From positions 310,001 through 374,000 of the forward strand of contig JAEWOE010000006.1 in the NCBI GenBank assembly GCA_023460995.1: a stretch of DNA of 64,000 bases, read 5' to 3'. A model generated the notes under the pieces. It was not told where the DNA came from, did no database searches, and saw nothing but the letters and a program-made list of their open reading frames with translations. The position numbers and the translations under genes are program-made. Shown here piece after piece: positions 1 to 8,434 of the stretch (the first letter of the stretch is position 1; the number at the start of each line of letters is the position of its first letter). This DNA is from Bacillota bacterium (GTDB lineage Bacteria; Bacillota_I; Bacilli_A; RF39; UBA660).

Positions 1-2
1 CT

Positions 3-1868
3 GATTATAATGATTTAGATGCAATTAATGAAATAAGAAGTTTAAAGTTAAATTATCCTAATTTCCCTTTTGAAAGGTATACAAAAGGTATTTTTACAGA
101 TGAACATATTTCATACTACAGCATGGATTTTTTGCTTGCAACTTCAAAGTTTAAAGACGCAGAATTATATAGTTATGGAATGAAAGGAGAAAAACAAAGA
201 GAGAAAGTTGTACTTTTACTAACACTTGAAAATGTCAAACACTTAAGTAGTGAATTTGCCATGGTTGAAAAAATAAGTATAAGTGATTTAAAAAAAATAA
301 ATACTCTTTTAAAAGAAGCGGACATTTCAGATTTTTTAAATTTATTAGTTACTAATATTGACGGATTAACCATAATACATAATATTTTAAATAAAGAACA
401 TGAGTACTATAATATAATATTTTTAGTAAATCATTTTGAATTAAGCGGTAGATATAATAACTTACTTAATTATGTTTGTGATAAGGAATTTTATAACTTT
501 ATAAGTTTAATAGATGAAAATTATTTAAACACTAATATGAGTGTTGAAATCTTTATTCAAAAATATAAAGACTATATTCAAATTCCAAAGAAATTTAAAT
601 TAGAAGAACTAGATGATAAGATTATTCAAAAATTAAACTCAGCAATTTTTGCTAGTTCTATTATTCCGTTTGATATTGAAACAATTAATGATATAGATAA
701 TTTTTATGAACAGAGACATAAAAAAGTAAATGAAGTAATTGAAAATGGTGATATAGATTGTATAGTTGATACTATTTCTAATGTGTACTATAACTGTAAT
801 TACAAAGATTTAGAAATGTATATAAATGATGCTTTAATTACTTTTAAAAAAATTAATTATAATTTTAGTGATCTAGAAAAGTATTTTAAAATATTAAATA
901 TTAAAACAAAAAAAGATGCTTTAGAATTAATTAATAATATTAAGTATGAGAGTAATTTAATACTAAGTATTAATGATATCCAAAAACAAGTAACATCTAG
1001 TGATTTAATAAGCAAATTAAATTCGTTTAGTATAAAAAATAGTATTGAATATGTCTATATGAAAGGTGAGCCATTTTTATCATTACTACATAAATTAAAA
1101 GGTTATGGTAGCTATGAAATGGCTACTAAATTATATGATGATATTAGTCTATGGTTAGCAAATCCTGATTCAAAAGAATATATTTCTACAAGTTTATGTA
1201 ATGAGACATATTTTGGTTTAGTTGATGGAAATGGCTATGTCCTAGGTTTTAATAAAATACCATATGGTTCTATATTGGGGATGGGAACTGAAGATATATA
1301 TATGTCTAGAAAAATAGCTAAAAATAATCTTAATAATAGTAAAAACAGATTTTTGTTAGCAGAAGACCTAATAGAAAATTCTAAAAAACTTTATAATGAA
1401 GTTTCCATAAAAAGAGTTGTAGATGGTACCCCTATAACACCTGATTTTATTTTTACACAGGATAACTTTAGTTCAAAAGAAAAGGAAGTTGCAAGTTTCT
1501 TTAAAGTACCTATATATATTCTAGATTCTCAAATATATGCAAGCTTAATGATAAATAAGCAGCAACAATACTTAAGCAATAACGATTTTGCTAGATATAT
1601 TCTTTCATTAAAGAAGATGTATTTCAGTTTCTCTAATAATTATAATATTTTATATAAATATTTTAATTTACATAGTCTAGAAAAAAATTTAGAAGAAATA
1701 GTAGAAGTTGCTTTAAATAATTCTAAAATGGATATGGCAAAATTATATGAACTACTTTTAATGATTAAAGAGTATCAATCTCTCATAGATGCTAAAAGTT
1801 ATTTGGAAGAAAGTTATGAGACTTTAGATACATCTGAATTAGAATATAAAGTTAAGAAAAGGATATGA
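3..1868 (+). CDS. Hypothetical protein, 5' end outside the window
   Basis: The frame is open from base 3 to the TGA at 1866-1868 with no stop, so the gene starts upstream; an internal ATG at 123 has no ribosome-binding site and is unlikely to be the true start. About 621 residues are visible. The protein is rich in Lys, Asn, Ile, Tyr and Asp, with no hydrophobic stretch long enough for a membrane segment, so it is probably cytoplasmic. A C-terminal segment (bases about 1415-1530) reads TPDFIF, then about 20 residues later VPIYILD, which resembles a substrate-handling module of uncharacterised Firmicutes proteins; I cannot name the family. The tRNA-Ala unit follows directly with its own promoter, so the genes are not co-transcribed by design. 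Confidence 0.7.
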   Translation, partial: DYNDLDAINEIRSLKLNYPNFPFERYTKGIFTDEHISYYSMDFLLATSKFKDAELYSYGMKGEKQREKVVLLLTLENVKHLSSEFAMVEKISISDLKKINTLLKEADISDFLNLLVTNIDGLTIIHNILNKEHEYYNIIFLVNHFELSGRYNNLLNYVCDKEFYNFISLIDENYLNTNMSVEIFIQKYKDYIQIPKKFKLEELDDKIIQKLNSAIFASSIIPFDIETINDIDNFYEQRHKKVNEVIENGDIDCIVDTISNVYYNCNYKDLEMYINDALITFKKINYNFSDLEKYFKILNIKTKKDALELINNIKYESNLILSINDIQKQVTSSDLISKLNSFSIKNSIEYVYMKGEPFLSLLHKLKGYGSYEMATKLYDDISLWLANPDSKEYISTSLCNETYFGLVDGNGYVLGFNKIPYGSILGMGTEDIYMSRKIAKNNLNNSKNRFLLAEDLIENSKKLYNEVSIKRVVDGTPITPDFIFTQDNFSSKEKEVASFFKVPIYILDSQIYASLMINKQQQYLSNNDFARYILSLKKMYFSFSNNYNILYKYFNLHSLEKNLEEIVEVALNNSKMDMAKLYELLLMIKEYQSLIDAKSYLEESYETLDTSELEYKVKKRI

Positions 1869-1903
1869 TAAAATATCTTTTTCTAATTTTATTCGAAAAT
1901 GTA

Positions 1904-1933
1904 TTGACAATATAAAAATGTAGATGTTATAAT
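1904..1933 (+). promoter_or_regulatory. Promoter of tRNA-Ala
   Basis: A perfect -35 TTGACA (1904-1909) and a perfect -10 TATAAT (1928-1933) are separated by 18 bases and lie 20 bases upstream of the mature tRNA. This is the most consensus-like promoter in the first 10 kb, as expected for a stable RNA gene. Confidence 0.85.
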
Positions 1934-1953
1934 ACAAGAGCATTACTTGATTT

Positions 1954-2030
1954 GGGGAATTAGCTCAGCTGGCTAGAGCACCTGCCTTGCACGCAGGGGG
2001 TCAAGGGTTCGAATCCCTTATTCTCCACCA
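1954..2030 (+). tRNA. tRNA-Ala (anticodon TGC)
   Basis: The sequence folds as a full cloverleaf of 77 nt. The acceptor strand GGGGAAT (1954-1960) pairs with ATTCTCC near the 3' end with one G-T pair. The anticodon stem CCTGC/GCAGG holds the loop CTTGCAC, giving anticodon TGC and Ala identity. The T loop has the GGTTCGAATCC signature and the CCA end is encoded (2028-2030). It is a single tRNA with its own promoter and terminator, not part of an rRNA operon within this window. Confidence 0.97.
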
Positions 2031-2042
2031 AATTAGTAAGAA

Positions 2043-2100
2043 ACTCGAATTGTTCGAGTATATATAAAAAAACTAACTAATTATTTTAGTTAGTTTTTTG
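2043..2100 (+). terminator. tRNA terminator with a preceding hairpin
   Basis: A small perfect hairpin (ACTCGAA 2043-2049 with TTCGAGT 2053-2059) sits just 3' of the tRNA and may mark processing. It is followed by a stem of AACTAACTAA (2071-2080) with TTAGTTAGTT (2086-2095) that ends in a run of T, a typical intrinsic terminator. Confidence 0.8.
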
Positions 2101-2245
2101 TTTACTAGTATAGGGAAAAAGTTTACAGATGTAAAGTTTAATATTTAAAATTTTTTATCTGAGGATATAATGAAAAAAGATATATATACGGAATAAACAA
2201 TGTTATTTTATAATGAATAAAATACTACAATAAAAAAGTGAATTA

Positions 2246-2254
2246 TGCTATACT
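2246..2254 (+). promoter_or_regulatory. Extended -10 promoter of the histidine phosphatase gene
   Basis: TGCTATACT matches an extended -10 (TGn plus TATACT), 46 bases upstream of the ATG at 2300. A second TATAAT-like stretch lies closer to the gene. The rest of 2101-2299 is AT-rich and I see no gene in it. Confidence 0.5.
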
Positions 2255-2299
2255 AGATTAGTAATATTATATAATTGTTATCAATTAAGGGTGTGATGT

Positions 2300-2827
2300 A
2301 TGAAAATATATATAGTTAGACATGGTGAGGTTAATCATAATTTATTAAAAGTATATAGTAATATAGATGAAGAATTAAATAATAATGGAGTTAAGCAAGC
2401 ACAAGAATTAAAAAGAAAAATTTCAAACTTGGATTACGATATTATAATTTCGTCTCCATTAAAAAGAGCTATACAGACGGCCAATATAATTAATATTAAT
2501 AATAAAAAAATATTAATTGATGATAGACTATGGGAAAGAAATCCCGGCAGTCTAAGTGGTAAATCAATAAAGTTTACCAATAGAGCAGAATACTGGAACT
2601 ACTTTTCAAAAGTGCAATATGGCACATCTGAAAATATTCAATCTTTTTTTAAAAGAATATATTTATTTTTAGATGATTTAAAAACCAAAGAATATGATAA
2701 AGTTCTAATAGTTTCACATAGCGGCGTTTCAAAAGCATTTTATGCATATTTCAATGGAATAAATGATGGTAAATTTTTAGATAAAGGTTTAAAAAATTGC
2801 GAAATAAAAGAGTATGAAATAAATTAA
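2300..2827 (+). CDS. Histidine phosphatase family protein (phosphoglycerate mutase-like)
   Basis: A 175-residue cytoplasmic enzyme of the histidine phosphatase (RHG) superfamily, which transfers phosphate through a phospho-histidine. The signature VRHGE gives Arg7 and the nucleophile His8; the second arginine is Arg56 in SSPLKRAIQTA, the acid Glu79 in LWER, and the second histidine His140 in SHSG. The catalytic set is complete, but the length is shorter than true cofactor-dependent phosphoglycerate mutases (about 230-250), so it is more likely a small broad-specificity phosphatase of the CobC/PhoE type; the substrate cannot be told from sequence. The start has AAGGG nine bases upstream. It seems monocistronic. 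Confidence 0.88.
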   Translation: MKIYIVRHGEVNHNLLKVYSNIDEELNNNGVKQAQELKRKISNLDYDIIISSPLKRAIQTANIININNKKILIDDRLWERNPGSLSGKSIKFTNRAEYWNYFSKVQYGTSENIQSFFKRIYLFLDDLKTKEYDKVLIVSHSGVSKAFYAYFNGINDGKFLDKGLKNCEIKEYEIN

Positions 2828-2871
2828 TTGCTACATTGAAATAAAACAGCTAAAATTGTAAAGTATTTTAT

Positions 2872-3210
2872 GTGAAAACTAGTAAATATAGTATTGTAGT
2901 GATATGTTTTTATTATCCCTATTTTACTATTTATTATAAATGTGTTATATTTCCTGCCTATGATTTAGATTCACAAGAAAAGATTGAAGCTAAAATAGTT
3001 GAATATTCAGAACAACTAAGATTAGCTGAGTCTAAAGGAGATTTAGAGGGCTTAAAAAATGCTAAAAAAATGATAGAGTTATTAGCAACTCAAAAGTTTT
3101 CAACAATTAAAGGTGACTGTCAGGATTATTATTTAAAGCATGGATTAACTAACGAACCAACAAGAAGCCCTGAGGAGAGAGAAGAAGCTAAGTTATCAAG
3201 ATATCGTTAA
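2872..3210 (+). CDS. Hypothetical protein, possibly a 5'-truncated remnant
   Basis: An open frame of 112 codons starts at a GTG without a convincing ribosome-binding site. The first 30 residues are Tyr-, Ile- and Phe-rich and look like translated AT-rich DNA, whereas residues from about 35 onward (DSQEKIEAKIVEYSEQ, then an amphipathic Leu/Ala/Lys helix, then a charged tail ending SPEEREEAKLSRYR) look like real protein. No usable start precedes that part. It may be a remnant that lost its 5' end, or a gene with a non-standard start. I do not recognise a family. A strong terminator follows at 3297. Confidence 0.35.
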   Translation: MKTSKYSIVVICFYYPYFTIYYKCVIFPAYDLDSQEKIEAKIVEYSEQLRLAESKGDLEGLKNAKKMIELLATQKFSTIKGDCQDYYLKHGLTNEPTRSPEEREEAKLSRYR

Positions 3211-3296
3211 TATATGTTTTTATAATTAGCTTATTTATATAATATATATTAAAGTATTATATGCTTGATAGATATATGTTATATGATTATATATAA

Positions 3297-3331
3297 AATA
3301 CTAACTAAAATAATTAGTTAGTATTTTTTTT
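3297..3331 (+). terminator. Intrinsic terminator
   Basis: AATACTAACTAA (3297-3308) pairs perfectly with TTAGTTAGTATT (3314-3325) around an AATAA loop and is followed by a T run. The core CTAACTAA/TTAGTTAG resembles the tRNA-Ala terminator stem at 2071. Confidence 0.85.
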
Positions 3332-3362
3332 CTCACTTTCTCAATACCAATTGATGAGCGAA

Positions 3363-3391
3363 TTGATTTACAAGTGAAAAAGATGTATAAT
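3363..3391 (+). promoter_or_regulatory. Promoter of the frameshifted gene at 3418
   Basis: TTGATT (3363-3368) and TATAAT (3386-3391) are spaced by 17 bases. GGAGGG follows about 7 bases before the ATG at 3418. This supports expression starting at 3418 rather than at the internal ATG at 3546. Confidence 0.6.
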
Positions 3392-3417
3392 TGTCCTAAA
3401 TATTGGAGGGTTAAATA

Positions 3418-3585
3418 ATGAAACTAAAGCAAGAAGATAGAGAACTATTTAGAATTTTTTTCTACCAAAAACAAGAGTGGATGAAAACTAATAGTTTAAA
3501 TATTTCAGAAAATTTAAACACATTAAAAAAGAGTTTGTTAATTATATGGCAGAGACGAAACAAAATGAAAACAATTCATTTATGA
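3418..3585 (+). CDS. Upstream half of a split reading frame (hypothetical)
   Basis: An ATG at 3418 preceded by GGAGGG opens 55 codons (MKLKQEDREL...) ending at TGA 3583-3585. The stretch up to NTLKK (base 3531) looks like protein; the residues after it (SLLIIWQRRNKMKTIHL) do not. At 3525-3531 the heptamer A AAA AAG lies in the phase of a -1 slippery site. A shift there gives NTLKKEFVNYMAETKQ and joins smoothly to the frame that ends at 3839. I regard 3418-3839 as one gene that is either read by -1 frameshifting or broken by a one-base indel in the A run. No family recognised. Confidence 0.45.
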   Translation: MKLKQEDRELFRIFFYQKQEWMKTNSLNISENLNTLKKSLLIIWQRRNKMKTIHL

Positions 3586-3839
3586 TTTTTATTTTAATGT
3601 TAGATCAACAAATAATTGAAAGTCAGAAACGATTATTAGAAAGAAGATATAATGTGATTGATAGACAAAAGTTACACTGGAGACCTATATGCCCTCCATT
3701 AACTGATAATAAAGAAATACTAAGTTGGATTAATGAATCAAGCATTGCTTGTGAAATTTCTAACGGAGAATTAGAAAAACTAAATTACTCAATAAAGCAA
3801 AAATTAAAGCAAAATGAAACTGAGAGAAGATTAGGCTAA
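3546..3839 (+). CDS. Downstream half of a split reading frame (hypothetical)
   Basis: A 97-codon frame, hydrophilic and helix-rich, with no membrane segment and no family I recognise. The ATG at 3546 has no ribosome-binding site at a suitable distance; the frame is open back to base 3495 and joins the 3418 frame by a -1 shift at the A6G run 3525-3531. The joined product would be about 136 residues. The last residues (KQKLKQNETERRLG) are strongly basic and charged. It stands alone between the promoter at 3363 and the next gene at 3959. Confidence 0.5.
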   Translation: MAETKQNENNSFMIFILMLDQQIIESQKRLLERRYNVIDRQKLHWRPICPPLTDNKEILSWINESSIACEISNGELEKLNYSIKQKLKQNETERRLG

Positions 3840-3958
3840 AAAATTTAAAAAATAATATTGTTAGAAATTGAATTGGAATATATACTTTCTTAGTATGTAA
3901 AATGAAATTATATATACAAATGCTAAATTGTCAATAAGAAATTTATGAAGGAGAAAAT

Positions 3959-4576
3959 ATGAATAAAAAAATGGGTAAGTATGGTTCATTATTAACTGGT
4001 CTATCTGTATTGTCATTTGCTATATTAATGATTTTTGGAATTTTTACAAATACATTGTTTTTTAGTTGTCTATCTAGTATGTTTATTGCAATAGGGTTCA
4101 TTCCATTTATGGTTTCAATTTATTCTATTAATCAAGACAAAGAAAAAAACAGTGTTGGACTGACAGGGATCGCGTTTTCTGTTATATATGCAGTACTTGT
4201 ATTTATTGTCTATTATGCCGAGTGTACAACGATAAGGCTAAATAGCAATTTAAGTGAAGAAGCTTTAAATATAATTAGTTATGAAAAGTTGGGTAGTTTA
4301 TTTTTTAATTATGACTTACTTGGATATGCTTTTATGGCCTTATCAACCTTTTTTATAAGTTTTACTGTTAAAGTAAGTGATAAAGTAAGTAAGTATTTGA
4401 AAGTTCTTCTTTTTATACACGGAATATTTTTTATTTGCTGTTTAATTATGCCAATATTTCCGGTTTTTACATCTGGTACCAATTCTATAATTGGAACAAT
4501 TATACTAGAAATATGGTGTTTGTACTTTTTGCCGATATGCATACTAGGATATAAATATTTTTGTAAAAAAAGTTAA
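3959..4576 (+). CDS. Six-TM integral membrane protein of unknown function
   Basis: The 205-residue product has about six hydrophobic segments (near residues 9-30, 33-53, 68-88, 115-137, 144-165 and 175-198) separated by short polar loops. The layout resembles small DUF998 or DUF4386-like membrane proteins, but I see no signature that settles it. The start is clear, with GAAGGAG eight bases upstream of the ATG. It is monocistronic, and the alpha/beta hydrolase downstream has its own ribosome-binding site after an 87-base gap. Confidence 0.7.
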   Translation: MNKKMGKYGSLLTGLSVLSFAILMIFGIFTNTLFFSCLSSMFIAIGFIPFMVSIYSINQDKEKNSVGLTGIAFSVIYAVLVFIVYYAECTTIRLNSNLSEEALNIISYEKLGSLFFNYDLLGYAFMALSTFFISFTVKVSDKVSKYLKVLLFIHGIFFICCLIMPIFPVFTSGTNSIIGTIILEIWCLYFLPICILGYKYFCKKS

Positions 4577-4663
4577 ACTAAAATAGTGAAAACATTTATA
4601 TATTCTTCCTTATCTCATATTTTTTATATTTTATGAATAGTATTAATCATATAAGGAGGAAAT

Positions 4664-5479
4664 ATGGGATATTATATACCTGTTCAAAAAGATGTTAAGA
4701 TATATGTTGAAGATATAAATTCAACCGGTAATAAAACAATTCTATTTATTCATGGGTGGCCAGGTAATCATAAATTATTTGAGTACCAATTTAATATATT
4801 ACCAAAATTAGGATATAGATGTATTGGTATTGACTGTCGTGGTTTTGGAAAATCTGATAATCCATTTGATGGTTATGATTATAATACGCTGGCAGATGAT
4901 ATTAAAGCAGTAATAGATACTTTAAAATTAGATAACATTATACTAGCAGGACATTCTACTGGAGGAGCTATATGTGTTAGATATATGGCAAGACATAATG
5001 GATACAAAATTTCAAAACTAGCTCTTTTTGCGGCTGCAGCACCAAGTTTAATTCAAAGATCATATTTTCCTTATGGGTTACCTAAGGAAGCAGTCACAAA
5101 TATTATAAATACAGCTTATATAGATAGACCAAAAATGTTAAAAGATTTTGGCGGAATGATATTTCATCGCTATGTTACACCAGAGTTATCCGATTGGATT
5201 TTTAATCTTGGTTTAGAAGCATCCAGTTGGGGTACTATCGCAATAGCTAATACATGGTTAGGTGAAGAAGAGTTATTTGATGATCTAAAAAAAATAGATG
5301 TTCCAACTTTAATTCTACATAGTGTCAAAGATGATGTATGTCATTTCCCTTTAGCAATTGCCCAAAAAGAAGCAATAAAAAACTCTAAACTAATTAAATT
5401 TGAGGATGCAGGACATTTTCTTTTCTACGATAATCAAGAAAAATTCAATAAAGAATTAATTAATTTTATAGAGGGGTAA
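4664..5479 (+). CDS. Alpha/beta hydrolase
   Basis: A 271-residue cytoplasmic alpha/beta-fold hydrolase without a signal peptide. The oxyanion-hole motif HGWPG is at about residues 30-34. The nucleophile is Ser98 in the elbow GHSTGG, the acid is probably Asp223 or Asp224 in HSVKDD, and the base is His251 in EDAGHFLF, so the triad is complete. Length and motif spacing fit the non-haem peroxidase/haloalkane dehalogenase-like branch; the substrate is unknown. AAGGAGG stands six bases before the ATG. A terminator follows at 5528. Confidence 0.9.
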   Translation: MGYYIPVQKDVKIYVEDINSTGNKTILFIHGWPGNHKLFEYQFNILPKLGYRCIGIDCRGFGKSDNPFDGYDYNTLADDIKAVIDTLKLDNIILAGHSTGGAICVRYMARHNGYKISKLALFAAAAPSLIQRSYFPYGLPKEAVTNIINTAYIDRPKMLKDFGGMIFHRYVTPELSDWIFNLGLEASSWGTIAIANTWLGEEELFDDLKKIDVPTLILHSVKDDVCHFPLAIAQKEAIKNSKLIKFEDAGHFLFYDNQEKFNKELINFIEG

Positions 5480-5527
5480 ATAAGAAATATAAATTTAGGT
5501 TTACATTTTTACATATTATATAGCATT

Positions 5528-5552
5528 AACTAACATAAATGTTAGTTTTTTT
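5528..5552 (+). terminator. Intrinsic terminator of the hydrolase gene
   Basis: AACTAACAT (5528-5536) pairs with ATGTTAGTT (5539-5547) and ends in T's. Its tail runs directly into the -35 box of the next promoter. Confidence 0.75.
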
Positions 5553-5553
5553 A

Positions 5554-5582
5554 TTGTCTCAATTAACCGTATCATGTATAAT
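5554..5582 (+). promoter_or_regulatory. Promoter of the prepilin-like repeat protein
   Basis: TTGTCT (5554-5559) and TATAAT (5577-5582) are spaced by 17 bases, 42 bases upstream of the chosen start. Confidence 0.65.
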
Positions 5583-5624
5583 CGAAATAATAATGTATAA
5601 AAATAATAGAGAAAGTTGGTTAAT

Positions 5625-8420
5625 ATGATGAAAATACTTAAAAAATCAATAGGTTTTACAATACCAGAGATGATAGCAATCATATTAATTATGGGTATAA
5701 TTGCTATTATAGCTGTTACCCTTGTAGGTGGTATTTTAGAAGAAAGCAGAAAAGAATCATTTAGGGATAGTGTTAGAAATTCTATTAAGTCAATTGATTA
5801 TTATTTATTAGAAAATCATATTTCTTCTCTACCCAACGAGGGATTACCAGCTCGAGAACTTACTGTATCGCATGTTGGTCAGTTTACTGGCGGAAGAATA
5901 ATTACAAATGCAAATGGTGATTTTGAAGCTGAGAGAATAACTAATGGTAGATATTGCGCCACTGGACCACTAGAAAATGTTCGAGTTGCTAGAGAGTGCT
6001 ACATGTTAGATGAGACAGGTCCGGATTTTGATATTACAAAAGTTATCACAACTTCAACAACGAGTAGTATAAAAATAATTATCCCAGAAGAAGCTATTGA
6101 AGAAAAAGAAAGTTCAATAAAAGAATATACTTATGAAATAAGCAATAGTGATTTGAATTATAGAGTTACATATACAACAGAAGATAGTTATTATACTTTT
6201 AGAGGACTGAAGGATGATACAACATATGATTTGAAATTAACAGTTACAAATACGAATGGTTTATCAACAACAAAAGAAACATCAGCGAAAACAAATTTAA
6301 TAGATGTACCAACATTTACAATAAACCCAACAGGCTATGCGACTAGTAAAGTTGTAACAGTTAATTATCCTGAAAGGCAAGTTGATTTTGTTTATACTTA
6401 CAGTATAGACCTAGGTAATAGTTGGACAACAGTTGAGACGGGGACAACTGCTGATGTTACATTTACATCAAATGGAAACATAATAGCTAGAGTAACTGAT
6501 GGTGTTAACTACAAAACAGCTTCTACATATACAGTTAGTGGCATTGATACAACTGCACCAGTAGCAACTGTGGCGGTAACGGCAAAAACAACTAACACAT
6601 TAACAGCTACTGTGACAGCAGTAGAAAATGAAAGTATTATAACTGATTATGAATTTTCGATAGATGGTGGTTCATATGTAAGTAATGGCACAAACAATGT
6701 TTATACTTATGGAGGAGTTACGTCAGGTTCACATACAATTAAAGTTAGAGTGACTAATGCTGCTGGATTGGAAACAGAGGCATCAACCACAGGCATTCCA
6801 AATGATATTATAACTCCTACATATAGTGTTTCTCCTACTGGTTACGCAACTAGTAAAGTAGTGACTGTTACTTATCCTGCAAGACAAACAGGTTTTATAT
6901 ATACTTATAGCTTAGATGCAGGAAGTACATGGACTACTTTATCAACAGGTACGACGACAAATGTTACATTTACTGCTAACGGAACAATTATTGCGAGAAT
7001 TTATGATGGAGTAAATTACAAAACAGCTTCTACATATACAGTTAGTGGTATAGATAGAGTAAATCCAACTTGTACATTAAAGGTGACTAGTGGTACTGTC
7101 GGTACCAATGGTTGGTATACTAGTAATATTACAATTGGTTTTAACACTACTTCTGATGATTATAGTGGTGTAGCTTCGTCAAGTGTTAGTCCAATCTCTA
7201 TAACTGGTGAAGGAACTACAACAGCAACGGGAACAGTTACAGATCAAGCAGGTAATGTTGGAACATGCACGATAACAGTGTATAAAGATGCTACTGCACC
7301 AACCGTAATAGTAGGTGGAAACCCATCAGCATGGACAAGTTCAGCAACATTATCTATTACCGCAGCTGACACTACAAGTAAATTAACAAGTACACCTTAT
7401 TCATTTGATGGTGGTAGTACTTGGGTAAATACAAGTTCAAAAGCGTTCACAAGCAACCAGGATGTAAATATTTGGGTAAAAGACAATGCAGGAAATATAA
7501 CGAAGCAAACTATATCAATAACTAAGGTTGATTCAGGATTACCATCAATTACTGGTTTATCAACATCATGTTATAGCCCAGCCATAGCAGCAACCGACTC
7601 TACAAGTGGAATTGCCGGATATGGTATATCTACGGTAGCATGGAGTGGTATTTCATGGGCATGGACAAGTGCGGGTTATTATAATTTTGGTGTTAAAACA
7701 CCAGGAACATATTATCTATATGCTATAGATAACGCAGGAAACATTGCTGGGACATCAGTATATTTTGGATATTCAACATTAAGAGACTATGTAGTTGCTT
7801 GTAAGGGAGCAGGAACATATGTTGGTTATAGTGCACCAAATGGTGGTGGATCAAGTTGGAGAGTTTTATTTGCTACATCAAGTAGGGTGTATATAGTTCC
7901 TAAAGCAACGCTTGGCACATACAAATACTCAGTATTAGAAGATGGCGATAGATATAATAACGCAGCTGATAGTATAGGATATTATGATACACAGGCACAT
8001 GCAGCAATTACTGCTCTTGATACAGCATCAGCAAAATATGTTAATACAACATATTCTGACCAAGGTAAGAGTATCGATTTGCAGTATATTGCTGATCATG
8101 CTAATTTTATAGTAAAAGATGGTAAAACTAATTGGGAAAGAACATCAATGCCATATGTGGATTTTGGTGGTGTTATGGATAACGATACAGTTTATTGGGT
8201 AGCAGATCATCACATATGCCGTGATAAATACAGTAGTCCAACTTCTGCATGTACAACTCCATTTAGACTATATCATGTTAATACGAACGGTAAAGTAGAT
8301 GACTTAGACACGCCGGTAACTCGTGCAGTTAGACCAGTAATTAGACTTTTAACTACTGTTTACTATACTGGTACAGGTGATGGCTCAGAATCAAGTCCAC
8401 TTGGAATAGTGATAAGATAA
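5625..8420 (+). CDS. Large secreted protein with type IV prepilin-like N-terminus and Ig-like repeats
   Basis: The start is probably one of the tandem ATGs at 5625/5628; a TTG at 5616 is in frame. The N-terminus KKSIGFTIPE followed by about 20 hydrophobic residues is a canonical class III (prepilin peptidase) signal, with Gly at -1, Phe at +1 and Glu at +5. Beta-rich Ig/Fn3-like modules follow; two 75-residue units (6324-6548 and 6831-7055) are near copies, and later modules contain DNAGN/DQAGN motifs typical of bacterial Ig-like repeats. The C-terminal domain ends in RPVIRL, then TGTGDGSESSP, an arrangement also seen in the gene at 41433. At about 930 residues it is far longer than ordinary pilins (120-200). 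Probably a surface pseudopilin/adhesin. The lipoprotein gene starts 14 bases downstream, likely in the same operon. Confidence 0.82.
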   Translation: MMKILKKSIGFTIPEMIAIILIMGIIAIIAVTLVGGILEESRKESFRDSVRNSIKSIDYYLLENHISSLPNEGLPARELTVSHVGQFTGGRIITNANGDFEAERITNGRYCATGPLENVRVARECYMLDETGPDFDITKVITTSTTSSIKIIIPEEAIEEKESSIKEYTYEISNSDLNYRVTYTTEDSYYTFRGLKDDTTYDLKLTVTNTNGLSTTKETSAKTNLIDVPTFTINPTGYATSKVVTVNYPERQVDFVYTYSIDLGNSWTTVETGTTADVTFTSNGNIIARVTDGVNYKTASTYTVSGIDTTAPVATVAVTAKTTNTLTATVTAVENESIITDYEFSIDGGSYVSNGTNNVYTYGGVTSGSHTIKVRVTNAAGLETEASTTGIPNDIITPTYSVSPTGYATSKVVTVTYPARQTGFIYTYSLDAGSTWTTLSTGTTTNVTFTANGTIIARIYDGVNYKTASTYTVSGIDRVNPTCTLKVTSGTVGTNGWYTSNITIGFNTTSDDYSGVASSSVSPISITGEGTTTATGTVTDQAGNVGTCTITVYKDATAPTVIVGGNPSAWTSSATLSITAADTTSKLTSTPYSFDGGSTWVNTSSKAFTSNQDVNIWVKDNAGNITKQTISITKVDSGLPSITGLSTSCYSPAIAATDSTSGIAGYGISTVAWSGISWAWTSAGYYNFGVKTPGTYYLYAIDNAGNIAGTSVYFGYSTLRDYVVACKGAGTYVGYSAPNGGGSSWRVLFATSSRVYIVPKATLGTYKYSVLEDGDRYNNAADSIGYYDTQAHAAITALDTASAKYVNTTYSDQGKSIDLQYIADHANFIVKDGKTNWERTSMPYVDFGGVMDNDTVYWVADHHICRDKYSSPTSACTTPFRLYHVNTNGKVDDLDTPVTRAVRPVIRLLTTVYYTGTGDGSESSPLGIVIR
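6324..6548 (+). repeat. Intragenic 225-bp repeat, copy 1
   Basis: It encodes one 75-residue Ig-like module (NPTGYATSKVVTV...VSGID). Its 3' part shares an exact 32-base identity (6510-6541) with copy 2. Confidence 0.85.
6831..7055 (+). repeat. Intragenic 225-bp repeat, copy 2
   Basis: This 75-codon unit has the same length as copy 1 and starts 507 bases after it; bases 7017-7048 are identical to 6510-6541. The exact identity suggests recent duplication or gene conversion. Confidence 0.85.
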
Positions 8421-8434
8421 TAAAGGAGAAAAAT

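Noticed and set aside
2170..2196. Nine-codon mini-ORF MKKDIYTE after GAGG
   Set aside because: Too short, no conservation evidence, and it lies before the promoter of the histidine phosphatase gene.
1954..3331. Integrative element inserted at the tRNA-Ala gene
   Set aside because: No integrase and no direct repeat of the tRNA 3' end are visible downstream within the window.
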